Source: Confluentibacter sediminis (lineage in GTDB: Bacteria; Bacteroidota; Bacteroidia; Flavobacteriales; Flavobacteriaceae). From it: a stretch of DNA of 64,000 nucleotides. This document shows positions 17,701-26,112 of this stretch, piece by piece (the stretch's first letter is position 1; each line of letters begins with the position of its first letter). The translations under genes and the position numbers were made by a program. The notes below the pieces were generated by a model. The model saw only the letters and a list, made by a program, of their open reading frames with translations. It did no database searches and was not told where the DNA came from. The stretch spans positions 248,001-312,000 of the forward strand of contig NZ_QKPO01000004.1 in NCBI RefSeq assembly GCF_003258355.1. Direction: 5' to 3'.

Positions 17701-17903
17701 CCTCTTCTGCAGCTGCCGTTGGGGTTACCCCCATGATCATCAGCAGATCCACTTTATGGGGACCCTTAGGTACGGTTATCGCCTTTGGTTTAATGCTGTC
17801 TATGATCCTCACCTTATTTGTTTTACCGGTACTATACTGGTTGTTTTTTAGGAACGAAAAAGAGGAACAAGAAGAAATATCACACACTAATGCAAACGCC
17901 TAA
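14787..17903 (+). CDS. RND efflux transporter, AcrB/MdtB-like
   Basis: Inner membrane proton-driven pump of 1038 residues, the full RND length with 12 membrane segments and two large periplasmic loops. The first helix is FPLALAFVFVLIGLLGLFNM. The TM4 proton-relay aspartates are in LGIVVDDPIVVIDNHVEKL. The second half repeats the plan (GISLSISVLIVFLILLWHF, GLLALCGIVVRNGIILIDFA, then RRMRPIFLTSSAAAVGVTPM). It lacks the heavy-metal RND signatures I would look for in CusA, so a hydrophobic or drug-like substrate is more likely; this is inference. It begins 12 bases after the adaptor gene and its 3' end runs close to the TolC start. Confidence 0.95.
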   Translation: MKKQGSIIEWAMKNKAFPLALAFVFVLIGLLGLFNMPRNEFPEFTIRQGLVIGYYPGANSQEVEEQLTAKVEKFLFSYNEVDKEKTYSYSHDGEMYIYVEVANRVGSNETEQFWNKLKNDLLIFQQHSVPPGVKGIIVNSDFGSTAAMILAVESKTRPYKDLQKHVEEIEDQLRQVKGMAKISHSGGLTEQIAVYVDQNKLAQYGISPATLMQSLQTQGTIRPNGTLESPTFDRPINMDVFLKNVTDIANHIVKTERDGSVIRIKDIARVKREYDDPDSFITASGTKAMIITLEMASGNNIVQFGDRIDEQLNVFKTQLPQDIQITKIANQPEVVQHSISHFLKEFGFALMGVIIVTLLLLPFRVASVAAATIPITILATLALMYMLGMELNTVTLAALIIVLGIVVDDPIVVIDNHVEKLDEGQSVWEAAFNSAKELFPSVFTATLAISATFLPLVFFMSGVAKDFLSTFPYTIMLALFLSLTISVLLVPFFNTIFIKRGLHHNKKEEDKKKKSMLERLQVFFDKSVESAMKHYRMTVLIGILSIVVGIVLFSKLSQELFPVIERNQFAIEVYLSKNSSLDETEKVVKEFEKVLAKDDRIENYTSFIGTSSPRFHVVYAPNLPAKNYAQILVTTTSDDATEEVLIEYDKKYSELFTNAYLRMKQLNLIAKPAQIEVRLFGDDIDTLKNYGNKIIDLARETPQTIWSRTNYGEMQHTIAIDVNEEEASRIGLTREAIANTIAMNMEGLNTTQVWDGDYAINVKIKAEDHKDQSVSSLRELSIISPATGKTLPLRQVAEITPSWQQEQIVRRNGMRCLTVRVDIEKGAVANEVLSKLRPKIEELNLPSSITVGYGGEYEMSEENLVPMGISLSISVLIVFLILLWHFREFKQAALSFITMPLSIFGAALGLMLMQYPFGFTSFLGLLALCGIVVRNGIILIDFANELRIHHGHSVYEAAAHAAKRRMRPIFLTSSAAAVGVTPMIISRSTLWGPLGTVIAFGLMLSMILTLFVLPVLYWLFFRNEKEEQEEISHTNANA

Positions 17904-17910
17904 AACGATT

Positions 17911-19215
17911 ATGAAAAAAATGCTAATACCAAAAAGTACGCCCGTTGTAATCTGGTGTATGTTGAGTTTTTTGTCCTGTGGAAGCCTACTTGCACAACAA
18001 AAACTGAATTTAGAAGAAGTTAAGCAAGCCGCATTGTCGTACAGTAACGATATAAAAAACGGAAAAGTAAGAATAGAACAAGCAGAAGTGGCCAAACGCG
18101 AGGCTCTTGCTAATTATTTTCCTCAGGTTAGTGCCATGGGAATTGGCGTGTACGGGTTTGATGAATTTATACCGCCTATACCTCAAATGCTACCCAACGG
18201 CATCGATAATTTTTATCAGTCCAGTGTCATGGCGACAGAAGCGATTTATGCCGGTGGAAAAATCAGAAATGCCAATAATTTAGCACGCCTTTTGGCTGAA
18301 ACCCGAACCATTCAGGCTGAGCAGGCTATAGATTCGGTAGTGTTGAATACAACGCAAAAATACTGGCAACTGGTTCAAGTACAAGAACAACTAAAATCCA
18401 TTCAAGCCAGTAATATTTATCTGGATGAATTATTAAAACAGCAACAAGACCTCTTATCAGCCGGGCTAATCGCTAAAAATCAATTACTCCAAGTAAGGAC
18501 TAACCGCAGCCGGGTACTTTTACAACAAAGTAAATTGGGTCATCTGCGTAAACTGGCATTGCTTGACCTAGGCTTGTATGTTGGAAAAGTCTACGATACG
18601 ACGACCGTAGTCATTGATACTTTGCAGCGCGTTAACCCACCTCAGTTTACGTATGCTAGACCTGATCTCGATTTGCAAGACAACAATAATTACAGGCTGC
18701 TTGAAAAATCGATTACTGCATCCCAATTGCAGTCTAAAATTGCTAAAGCCGACTTGCTTCCTCAAGTTTCGGTGGGGATTAATGCGGGTTATTTTGGGTC
18801 ATTCAACAACGCTTTTGACAGTCAGTTTATGCCGTTTGCTTTTGGGATGGTGAGTATACCCATATCCGACTGGTGGGGTGCCGGTCGCCAAAAAGTAAAG
18901 CAAAAAGCACTGCAGGAAAAAATTGTTCAAAATAGTTTTGAAAATCGAAAAGACCAGCTTACGATAGGAATTATGAAATCGTGGTATGACCTGATGGATG
19001 CCTTTAAGCAGATTAAATATGCGAAAGAAAATAGGGACTATGCCAATGAGAACCTAAAGGTACAACGGGATAATTATAACAGCGGACTTAACAATCTTTC
19101 CGATCTATTAGATGCCCAACAACAAGAACAAGCTGCGGAAGCTGAGTACGTCAATGCCTATGCCAACTACAGAATAGCAGAATCGAAGTATTTGTTCATA
19201 ACCGATAATTTATAA
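17911..19215 (+). CDS. TolC-family outer membrane efflux protein
   Basis: Outer membrane channel of the tripartite pump, 434 residues from the chosen start. The ATG at 17911 gives a clean signal peptide (PVVIWCMLSFLSCGSLLA then QQ). ATGs at 17890 and upstream only add residues that overlap the pump gene. The two outer-membrane efflux repeats run through about residues 40-220 and 240-430, with helical heptads (RIEQAEVAKREALANYFPQV, and AQQQEQAAEAEYVNAYANYR near the end). It starts 7 bases after the pump stop codon, so it is co-transcribed and coupled. Confidence 0.92.
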   Translation: MKKMLIPKSTPVVIWCMLSFLSCGSLLAQQKLNLEEVKQAALSYSNDIKNGKVRIEQAEVAKREALANYFPQVSAMGIGVYGFDEFIPPIPQMLPNGIDNFYQSSVMATEAIYAGGKIRNANNLARLLAETRTIQAEQAIDSVVLNTTQKYWQLVQVQEQLKSIQASNIYLDELLKQQQDLLSAGLIAKNQLLQVRTNRSRVLLQQSKLGHLRKLALLDLGLYVGKVYDTTTVVIDTLQRVNPPQFTYARPDLDLQDNNNYRLLEKSITASQLQSKIAKADLLPQVSVGINAGYFGSFNNAFDSQFMPFAFGMVSIPISDWWGAGRQKVKQKALQEKIVQNSFENRKDQLTIGIMKSWYDLMDAFKQIKYAKENRDYANENLKVQRDNYNSGLNNLSDLLDAQQQEQAAEAEYVNAYANYRIAESKYLFITDNL

Positions 19216-19273
19216 TACAGGAGGAGTTCTCTATTGAACCACCTTAGGATACAGCTTCTAATAGCTTATTAAT

Positions 19274-20113
19274 ATGAAACTAAAAAAATCAGTCCTTCTA
19301 GCTTTTGCTGGTGTTATCTTTCTTGGTGTCTCCAGTGTTGGAGCACAAATCATAACGAGAGAACAGTTTAAGGATTCTGTCCAAAAACTTCCCTATTTCT
19401 CCATTCATAAGGACAATTATTTTGTCACCGGGATTCCTACCAATACAGCAATAAGCTCAAGTAGTTCCGATGCTAAATACCAAATCAGTTTTAAACAGAT
19501 GATCACCCGGGATAAATTGCCTTGGGATACGTATTTGTTCCTCACTTATACCCAAAAAGCTTTTTGGAACATCTATGAAGATTCTTTTCCTTTTAAAGAC
19601 ATCAATTTCAATCCTTCTATAACATGGGGAAAACCCATTTTTGATAAGAAGGATCGGTTAAGAGGCCTCTTTACTGTATCTTTGGAGCATGAATCGAACG
19701 GACGTGACAGTATTTACTCTCGAAGTTGGAACCGGATAACCTTTTCCTATATCACGAAGATTTTTAAGAATACCCGTGGAAGTTTTGAGCTGTGGGCACC
19801 TTTTGCCTACAAAAATGAAAATCGTGAACTCTTAGAGTATACCGGTCTTGGGGAAGTAAACCTAGAACATGAGTGGAAACCTAACAAGCTGTATGTTACC
19901 CTCAGAATGCGAAAGGGACTAAACTTTGACGCAAAGGGCTTCATAAGATCGCGTATATATTTCAATCCTTTTAAACAAAATCATTCAAATCAATACTTCA
20001 TGTTGGAATATTATCTGGGTCAGGCAGAAGGCCTGCTCAATTATAAGGAATCAAAAAGTATGATTCGTGTAGGTTATGTGATCAAAACAAATGAATTTTC
20101 TTTTTTTAGATAG
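19274..20113 (+). CDS. pldA: Outer membrane phospholipase A (OMPLA-like)
   Basis: Outer membrane beta-barrel lipase of the phospholipase A1 family, 279 residues including a signal peptide (LAFAGVIFLGVSSVGA, then Q). The active site matches E. coli OMPLA: His139 and Ser141 in LEHESNGRDS, and Asn153 in SRSWNR. Further family motifs are QKAFWNIYEDSFPF and FNPSITW. The enzyme hydrolyses phospholipids that reach the outer leaflet when the envelope is damaged. It lies 58 bases after tolC in the same direction and shares the operon's composition. That suggests it travels with the pump, perhaps as part of one envelope-stress response. Confidence 0.88.
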   Translation: MKLKKSVLLAFAGVIFLGVSSVGAQIITREQFKDSVQKLPYFSIHKDNYFVTGIPTNTAISSSSSDAKYQISFKQMITRDKLPWDTYLFLTYTQKAFWNIYEDSFPFKDINFNPSITWGKPIFDKKDRLRGLFTVSLEHESNGRDSIYSRSWNRITFSYITKIFKNTRGSFELWAPFAYKNENRELLEYTGLGEVNLEHEWKPNKLYVTLRMRKGLNFDAKGFIRSRIYFNPFKQNHSNQYFMLEYYLGQAEGLLNYKESKSMIRVGYVIKTNEFSFFR

Positions 20114-20233
20114 TTAACATATGACAATGCGTTTAGGTTCTAACGCATTAGTGGCTTACAATTCTATAAATCCATTTGGGTTTTCACAGTAAGCTGCCAA
20201 AGAACAAAATGTTCTGAACAACCTCGATTTGTA

Positions 20234-20383
20234 ATCTATGGCTCCCGTATTTCTTGCTTCAGTAATGAAAAGTGCTCTTGTCGATCCCGAGCTCTCAGGA
20301 TATCTCCTTGACGCTCTTCACTAGTTCGTTCTCTTTCAGTATCCGGACCATCTAGCTCTCGGTAAATTTACTTTTTAGTTCAT
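20234..20383 (-). pseudogene. Remnant of an IS3-family transposase orfA
   Basis: On the minus strand the frame reads KSKFTES, stop, MVRILKENELVKSVKEIS, stop, ELGIDKSTFHY, stop, SKKYGS. This is the helix-turn-helix start of IS3-family OrfA proteins with three in-frame stops. Two of the stops are single-base changes (CAG to TAG, CGA to TGA type). OrfB and the terminal repeats are absent, and homology stops after KKYG. It marks an old insertion at the right edge of the efflux block. Confidence 0.7.
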
Positions 20384-20520
20384 CAGTTAAATGAAGTGCC
20401 GAATGCCAAAGGTGAAACATTTGTTTCTTAATTTATTACACATCCTTGTAAATAATTGATTAAAATTAACAAAATCGTGTATGTTTGTTAGGTAAAATAA
20501 TTTTACACAAGCAAATTCAT

Positions 20521-20528
20521 TAGATTTG
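20521..20528 (+). promoter_or_regulatory. -7 promoter box of the ECF sigma gene
   Basis: TAGATTTG is an exact TAnnTTTG, 26 bases before the start codon. The -33 region has TTT but no clear TTG. Confidence 0.45.
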
Positions 20529-20554
20529 TTTAATCTAAAACTTTCAGCAAATAC

Positions 20555-21112
20555 ATGAATCTTATAATTTCCGAAATACAAAAAGGAAATCGAAAAGTCT
20601 TTAAAATTTTTTTTGATAAGCATTATGCAGATTTAGTGACGTATGCAAATGGTTATCTTTTCGATAAAGATTCAAGCGAAGATATAGTGCAAGAAGTCTT
20701 TATTTACATATGGGAAGAAGCCAGTAAGATAAATATAGAAACTTCTTTAAAAGGATACCTATATTCTATGGTAAGAAACAGATGCTTAAACTATTTGAAA
20801 TCGATTAAGATCACAGATAGTTTTGAGATATTAGAATTTAATATAAATTTAATTACGGAGCATGTTTTCAACTCTGCTTCTGAAGAGGATAAAAGTATAG
20901 TGTATCATCAAATTTTGAAAATTGTTGATACCCTACCAGAAAAAATGCAACAGGTAGTTAAATTAAAATTTCTACACAATTATAAATATACAGAAATTGC
21001 CCAAGAGTTAAACATATCGGTTAATACTGTTAAAACCCAATTAAAAAGGGCGAAAGAAAAAATTACAGAATTATTATCAATTATTCTTGTTTTGCTTCAA
21101 ATACATCATTAA
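20555..21112 (+). CDS. ECF RNA polymerase sigma factor, FecI-like
   Basis: Extracytoplasmic-function sigma-70 factor, 185 residues. Region 2 spans about residues 10-80 (FDKHYADLVTYANGYLF, SSEDIVQEVFIYIWEEASK) and region 4 about 120-172 (TLPEKMQQVVKLKFLHNYKY, then TEIAQELNISVNTVKTQLKR). It is followed by a FecR-type anti-sigma gene and a SusC receptor with an STN domain, the standard trans-envelope signalling cascade in which substrate binding outside activates the sigma factor. It is therefore expected to drive the SusC/SusD operon behind it. Confidence 0.93.
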   Translation: MNLIISEIQKGNRKVFKIFFDKHYADLVTYANGYLFDKDSSEDIVQEVFIYIWEEASKINIETSLKGYLYSMVRNRCLNYLKSIKITDSFEILEFNINLITEHVFNSASEEDKSIVYHQILKIVDTLPEKMQQVVKLKFLHNYKYTEIAQELNISVNTVKTQLKRAKEKITELLSIILVLLQIHH

Positions 21113-21245
21113 AAACTCCTATGTATTGATTTATATTTAGGCTTTAGGTTTTTTTATTGAAAAAAAAATAATTTTTTTGTCACCCATTGTTATCTTATTG
21201 TTGTCTTAATGTTAAAGCATAGCAAACAAACTAGATAAAACTAAA

Positions 21246-22379
21246 ATGGAGTTCAAATTAATTATAAAAAAACTTAATAACACCCTCACTAACCAAGAGG
21301 AAGTTATTTTTAACTCATGGTATAATGAGTCTGAAACACACAGAGCCTATTTTGATAGTGTCAGCGAAAATTATTCTAAAGATTTAGATATTGTTGATGT
21401 TGAAAAAGGTTGGAATGCTATTGAAAAACAAATAAAACCAGCATTAAATAAAACAAAAAATAATTATTTGAAATACGTAGCCGTTGCTGCATCTTTAGTG
21501 TTATTGATTTCCATCACTTTTATTTTTAATAAAAATGATGCGCAAGTTGTTGAGCCTGTAATAGTAAATAACAATATAAAAATAGGAGCTGATAAAGCGA
21601 CCCTTACTTTGGAAACTGGAGAAACAATAGCGTTGGAAAAAGGTAATACCTACGAAACCCAAAACGTTACCAGTAATGGTAAAGAAATTATTTACCATGT
21701 AGGAGAAAAAAGTAAAGCTGAAATTGCTTATAATACATTAACCATTCCTAGAGGTGGTAAGTTTTATATGATGTTATCCGACAGCACTAAGGTTTGGTTG
21801 AATTCTGAATCTCAACTAAAATACCCTGTAGCTTTTAACGATGGCCAATTAAGACAAGTGGAACTTGTGTATGGTGAAGCTTATTTTGAAGTGTCACATA
21901 GTACCGAACACAAGGGATCTCATTTTAAAGTAATTCACAACAAACAGGAAGTTGAGGTCTTGGGAACAGAGTTTAACATTAAAGCTTACAAAGAAGAAAA
22001 AAATATCTACACCACTTTGGTAAAGGGTAAAGTAGAAGTAAGTTTTGAAACCCAAAGTAAAATTTTAAAACCTGGAGAGCAGTCAAATTTGAATCCTATT
22101 ACAAAGGTTTTGGGTATTGCTGATGTTAATGTATACGATCAAACCTCATGGAAAGAAGGCGTGTTTAGTTTTAAAAGAAAGACACTTAAAGAGATTATGC
22201 AAGTTTTATCTAGATGGTATGATATGGAAGTAGATTTTGAAAATAAAGATCTTGAATCCATAGGTTTTAATGGTGTAGTTGGTAAGGAACAAAGCATTGA
22301 AGAAATATTAGAGACCATCAAAAATTTAGGAGTGATTAAAAACTATGAAATCAATAATAAAACTATAATGCTTAAATGA
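21246..22379 (+). CDS. FecR-type anti-sigma factor with DUF4974
   Basis: Inner membrane regulator of 377 residues. The cytoplasmic N-terminal part (residues 1-75) binds the sigma factor. One membrane helix follows (YVAVAASLVLLISITFIFN, about 77-95). The periplasmic FecR domain contains LTIPRGGKFYMMLSDSTKVW, LVYGEAYFEVSHS and VEVLGTEFNIKAY. The C-terminal DUF4974 domain (FSFKRKTLKEIMQVLSRWYD to the end) is the part expected to contact the STN domain of the receptor. It lies between the ECF sigma gene and susC, which fixes its role as the transmitter of the cascade. Confidence 0.93.
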   Translation: MEFKLIIKKLNNTLTNQEEVIFNSWYNESETHRAYFDSVSENYSKDLDIVDVEKGWNAIEKQIKPALNKTKNNYLKYVAVAASLVLLISITFIFNKNDAQVVEPVIVNNNIKIGADKATLTLETGETIALEKGNTYETQNVTSNGKEIIYHVGEKSKAEIAYNTLTIPRGGKFYMMLSDSTKVWLNSESQLKYPVAFNDGQLRQVELVYGEAYFEVSHSTEHKGSHFKVIHNKQEVEVLGTEFNIKAYKEEKNIYTTLVKGKVEVSFETQSKILKPGEQSNLNPITKVLGIADVNVYDQTSWKEGVFSFKRKTLKEIMQVLSRWYDMEVDFENKDLESIGFNGVVGKEQSIEEILETIKNLGVIKNYEINNKTIMLK

Positions 22380-22397
22380 AAATTATAAAATAAAAAA

Positions 22398-22442
22398 GAG
22401 AGCGAAGTCAAACATTTGGCGATGACTCAACTTCGTCCCTCT
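22398..22442 (+). promoter_or_regulatory. Hairpin in the fecR-susC gap
   Basis: CGAAGT (22403-22408) pairs with ACTTCG (22430-22435), with further imperfect pairing of the flanking GAGAG and CCTCT. There is no T-run. It lies in the susC leader and could stabilise, attenuate or process the message. Confidence 0.35.
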
Positions 22443-22489
22443 AGAAAGTATTAATTAAAACCATTGTCTAACTAACACAAAGCAAATTT

Positions 22490-25400
22490 ATGGAAATTAA
22501 ATTAACTGATGTCTGTTATATCGTTCGAAAACGCAGCTTATTAACGATTATGAGAACATTAATCTTTTTATTATGTACAACTGTTTTGGCTTTAAATTCA
22601 GAAAACGGGTTGGCCCAAAAAAAAGTAACTATTGATGCTGATAAAGAAGTATCTATTGATGAAGTATTCGATATCATCAAAACCCAAACCGATTTTCGCT
22701 TCATTTATCCTCAAGATTTATTTAAGGACACACCTAAAATAAAATTAAAAAAAGGAACAATTAGCGTAAATAAGCTTTTACAAAATAGTCTTTCTAAAAA
22801 TGCTTTTTATATAGTTTTATCAACGGATAATAAAATTATAATTAAAGGTAAAAACACGCAACAACACATTAAAGTAACTGGTAAGGTAAAAGATGTAAAT
22901 GGACTACCTATTAGTGGTGCTATTATATTTGTAAAAGGCACTGATACTGGGGCGATATCAGATTATGATGGTAATTATGAAATAACAGTGCCATCGGCAG
23001 AAAGTATACTTGTTTTTAAGTTTTTAGGGTTTAAGTTTAAAGAAGTTTTAGTAGGTGATAAAACAAAGATAGATATTACTTTAGAAGAGGATATCACAGA
23101 ACTTCAAGGTGTGGAATTGATTTCAACGGGTTATGAAAAGATCGCAAAAGAGCGTAGTGCAGGTTCTTTTTCTAAACCAGATTTAACAATAGCAAAAGAC
23201 AGAACTTTTTCAATGAATATACTTCAAAGAATAGATGGATTGGTGGCTGGATTGACTATTAATAATTCCCCTGACGCTGCTTCAAATCCATATTTAATAA
23301 GAGGCCTAACAAGTATTGGTACATTGGATGCTAACAATAATACAGCGACAGGTGCAGGTACCAATAGGAATCCCTTATTCGTTGTAGATGGGATTCCAAC
23401 CAATAACATTTCTTATATAAACCCACAAGATGTAGAGGATATTACGGTTTTAAAGGATGCAACAGCTGCCTCGATCTGGGGTGCTAGAGCTGCAAATGGT
23501 GTTATTGTAGTCATCACTAAAAAAGGAGAAAGTAATAGCAGATTAAAGATTGATTATGATGTCTTTACTAATATTCAAGGTCGTCCAGATTTAAATTATC
23601 AACCTTACTTGAATAGCGCAGAATTAATTAAGGCATCAAAAGAAGTTTTTGATCCGGAATCTAACTCTTATAATGAATTAAACGCTTATATTTTTGGCGC
23701 TAGCGGCACCCCTCCACATTTGCAAACGCTTTATGATGAATATCGTGGTGTTATATCTAGTAGTGTTGCAGATACTAAGTTGGATAGTTTATCTAATATT
23801 AATAATAGAAATCAAATTAAGAAATTATGGTATCGGGAGGCCATGCAAACCAATCATACTTTAACTCTTTCAGCTGGTGGAGAAAAGCATTCCGTTTATG
23901 CATCTATGGCATATACTGATACTAAATCAGATAGACCAGGGGATACTGATAAACTTTATAAATTAAATGTCAGACAAGATTTTAAATTTAATGAAAAAAT
24001 TAAGTCTTTCTTAATTACCGATTTCACAAAAACAAAAGCACTTACTAAAAATAATTTAAGTATTACCAATAGCTTTTTCCCATATCAACTATTTAAAGAC
24101 GGGAATGGTAACAATATGTCAGTTCCTTTTATGGGGATACTAACCGAAGATGTTAGAGCAGATTTTGAAGCAAGGTCTAGAATTGATTTGAATTATAACC
24201 CTTTAGATGAAAGAAATTTTTCAGACAAAATTTCAGAAGCTTTTAACACACGCTTAATCGGAAGGGTTAACATTGATATCTTTGATGATATAAAGTTTAA
24301 TGGTACTTACAGCTATACTCAAGGTTCTAATAAGACTTCCAATTACACTAGTGATGAAAGTTATAGTGTACGAAGTGAATTAGCCCAGTTTACTGTTGCA
24401 GATTCTCCAAACGACATTCCTATTTATTATCTACCTGAAACAGGAGGTAGGTATACAGAAAGCAATATTTCTAATAGAAATTATACCGTAAGAAATCAAT
24501 TGTCATTTGATAAAAGTTGGAATGATAGTAAACATAAAGTTAATATAATACTGGGACAAGAAGCACAAGAGCAATTAACCGAAGTTACAAGTACAACGGT
24601 GCGTGGTTATAACCCATTATTGCAAACTTATTTATCTGTGGATTATGCCACATTAAAAAATGAAGGTATTGATGACCCTGTAATGCCAAGCTTTGGGAGC
24701 CAAAGTTTTTTAACAGATGATACCTTTACACAATCTGAGGTTTTAAGCCGATTTACGTCCTACTATTTGAACGCAGGTTATACCTTAAATAGAAAATATA
24801 CCATTAACGGGAGTTGGAGAAGGGATAAAAGTAATTTGTTCGGTTTAGATAAATCAGCTCAAAATAGGCCAACATGGAGTGTTGGTGGTAAGTGGAGTAT
24901 TGGAAGAGAAACATTTTTTGAAAATGTGACACCAGTTAATTTTCTAGATTTAAGGGGAACTTATGGTGTTACTGGCAACTCACCTACACCAGGAATATCT
25001 TCATCGTATGATATTTTAAGACCACAAACAGATTATAGTTTAACAGGAAACATCATTCCTTTAACTATTCAAACACCAGGTAACCCAAATTTAGTATGGG
25101 AGAGTACCAAAACTATAAATTTTGGTATCGATTTTGGATTGTTTAATACATTAACAGCTTCTTTAGATATATATAAGAAAAGTACAGATAACCTTTTAGG
25201 TCAATTACCTCTTAATGTGTTTTCAGGATTTTCATCAGCTATAGGAAATTTTGGAAGTATGGAAAATAAAGGTGTGGAATTAACATTGAAAACAACTAAT
25301 ATTCAAAATGAAAATTTTGGTTGGACTACTTTGTTTACATTGGCTCATAATAAAAACAAAATTACAGAATTAGTATTACCAGGTGAGATTACAAGCGGTG

Positions 25401-26092
25401 AACGAAAAGTTAATGTATCCTATTTAAAAGGCTATCCTGCATTTGCAGTCTTTGCTTATGATTATCAAGGTTTGGATGCAGAAGGAGATCCTTTAATTCG
25501 TTTAAATGACGGTACAATAACAAAAGAACCAAGTGTTACTTTAGAGGATGATATTTTATATATGGGAACCACACAACCAGTTTGGAGTGGCGGTTTTTCT
25601 AATTCATTTAGATATAAGGACTTTAATTTAAGTATAAATACAATATACAATTTGGGGCATGTAATGAGAAAGGATGTAAATAGAAGTTACTCATCACTCT
25701 TAGAAACTGTTCCTCACAGTGATTTTGTAAACAGGTGGAAAAATCCAGGAGACGAATTGATTACAGATATTCCTTCTTATGATTCTACAGGATCTTTTAC
25801 TGGAAATACTAGAGATGTTAATTATTATATCAAAGGAAATACAAATGTATTAGATGCTTCTTATATAAAATTAAGAGACATTACATTGTCTTACGGAATT
25901 CCAAAAAAGGCGTTGGATAAACTTAGCATAGATAATTTAACTTTTAGATTATCAGTCTCAAATATAATGCTTTGGAAAGCTAATAACTCTGGCATCGATC
26001 CAGAATTTCAGTATACCTCTTTTGGCGCTGGTTTAAGAGATATAAAAAGAAATCAAGGAAGCATTGCTTTAGGTGTTCATTTATCCATTTAA
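22490..26092 (+). CDS. SusC/RagA-family TonB-dependent receptor with STN domain
   Basis: Outer membrane active transporter of 1200 residues. A signal peptide (LIFLLCTTVLALNSENGLA, then Q) leads into an STN signalling domain at about 44-108 (SIDEVFDIIKTQTDFRFIYP). A carboxypeptidase-regulatory-like domain follows at about 128-205 (VTGKVKDVNGLPISGAIIFV, DYDGNYEITVP). The plug comes next (NPLFVVDGIPTNNISYINPQ, VEDITVLKDATAASIWGARA), and then the 22-strand barrel, ending IALGVHLSI. The STN domain plus the upstream ECF sigma/FecR pair shows that substrate binding is signalled to transcription. SusD follows 20 bases later. The substrate is not evident; the neighbouring genes suggest a peptide or sulfur compound rather than a glycan, since no glycoside hydrolase is present. 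Confidence 0.95.
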   Translation: MEIKLTDVCYIVRKRSLLTIMRTLIFLLCTTVLALNSENGLAQKKVTIDADKEVSIDEVFDIIKTQTDFRFIYPQDLFKDTPKIKLKKGTISVNKLLQNSLSKNAFYIVLSTDNKIIIKGKNTQQHIKVTGKVKDVNGLPISGAIIFVKGTDTGAISDYDGNYEITVPSAESILVFKFLGFKFKEVLVGDKTKIDITLEEDITELQGVELISTGYEKIAKERSAGSFSKPDLTIAKDRTFSMNILQRIDGLVAGLTINNSPDAASNPYLIRGLTSIGTLDANNNTATGAGTNRNPLFVVDGIPTNNISYINPQDVEDITVLKDATAASIWGARAANGVIVVITKKGESNSRLKIDYDVFTNIQGRPDLNYQPYLNSAELIKASKEVFDPESNSYNELNAYIFGASGTPPHLQTLYDEYRGVISSSVADTKLDSLSNINNRNQIKKLWYREAMQTNHTLTLSAGGEKHSVYASMAYTDTKSDRPGDTDKLYKLNVRQDFKFNEKIKSFLITDFTKTKALTKNNLSITNSFFPYQLFKDGNGNNMSVPFMGILTEDVRADFEARSRIDLNYNPLDERNFSDKISEAFNTRLIGRVNIDIFDDIKFNGTYSYTQGSNKTSNYTSDESYSVRSELAQFTVADSPNDIPIYYLPETGGRYTESNISNRNYTVRNQLSFDKSWNDSKHKVNIILGQEAQEQLTEVTSTTVRGYNPLLQTYLSVDYATLKNEGIDDPVMPSFGSQSFLTDDTFTQSEVLSRFTSYYLNAGYTLNRKYTINGSWRRDKSNLFGLDKSAQNRPTWSVGGKWSIGRETFFENVTPVNFLDLRGTYGVTGNSPTPGISSSYDILRPQTDYSLTGNIIPLTIQTPGNPNLVWESTKTINFGIDFGLFNTLTASLDIYKKSTDNLLGQLPLNVFSGFSSAIGNFGSMENKGVELTLKTTNIQNENFGWTTLFTLAHNKNKITELVLPGEITSGERKVNVSYLKGYPAFAVFAYDYQGLDAEGDPLIRLNDGTITKEPSVTLEDDILYMGTTQPVWSGGFSNSFRYKDFNLSINTIYNLGHVMRKDVNRSYSSLLETVPHSDFVNRWKNPGDELITDIPSYDSTGSFTGNTRDVNYYIKGNTNVLDASYIKLRDITLSYGIPKKALDKLSIDNLTFRLSVSNIMLWKANNSGIDPEFQYTSFGAGLRDIKRNQGSIALGVHLSI

Positions 26093-26112
26093 TAAATCTA
26101 ATACTATTACTC

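Larger units (their letters stand above)
20114..20554. other. Gap between pldA and the ECF sigma gene
   Basis: Apart from the dead IS3 fragment at 20234-20383 and a -7 box at 20521-20528, I see no gene. A 13-base palindrome TAAAATAATTTTA (20493-20505) lies upstream of the -7 box and could be regulatory. Confidence 0.4.
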
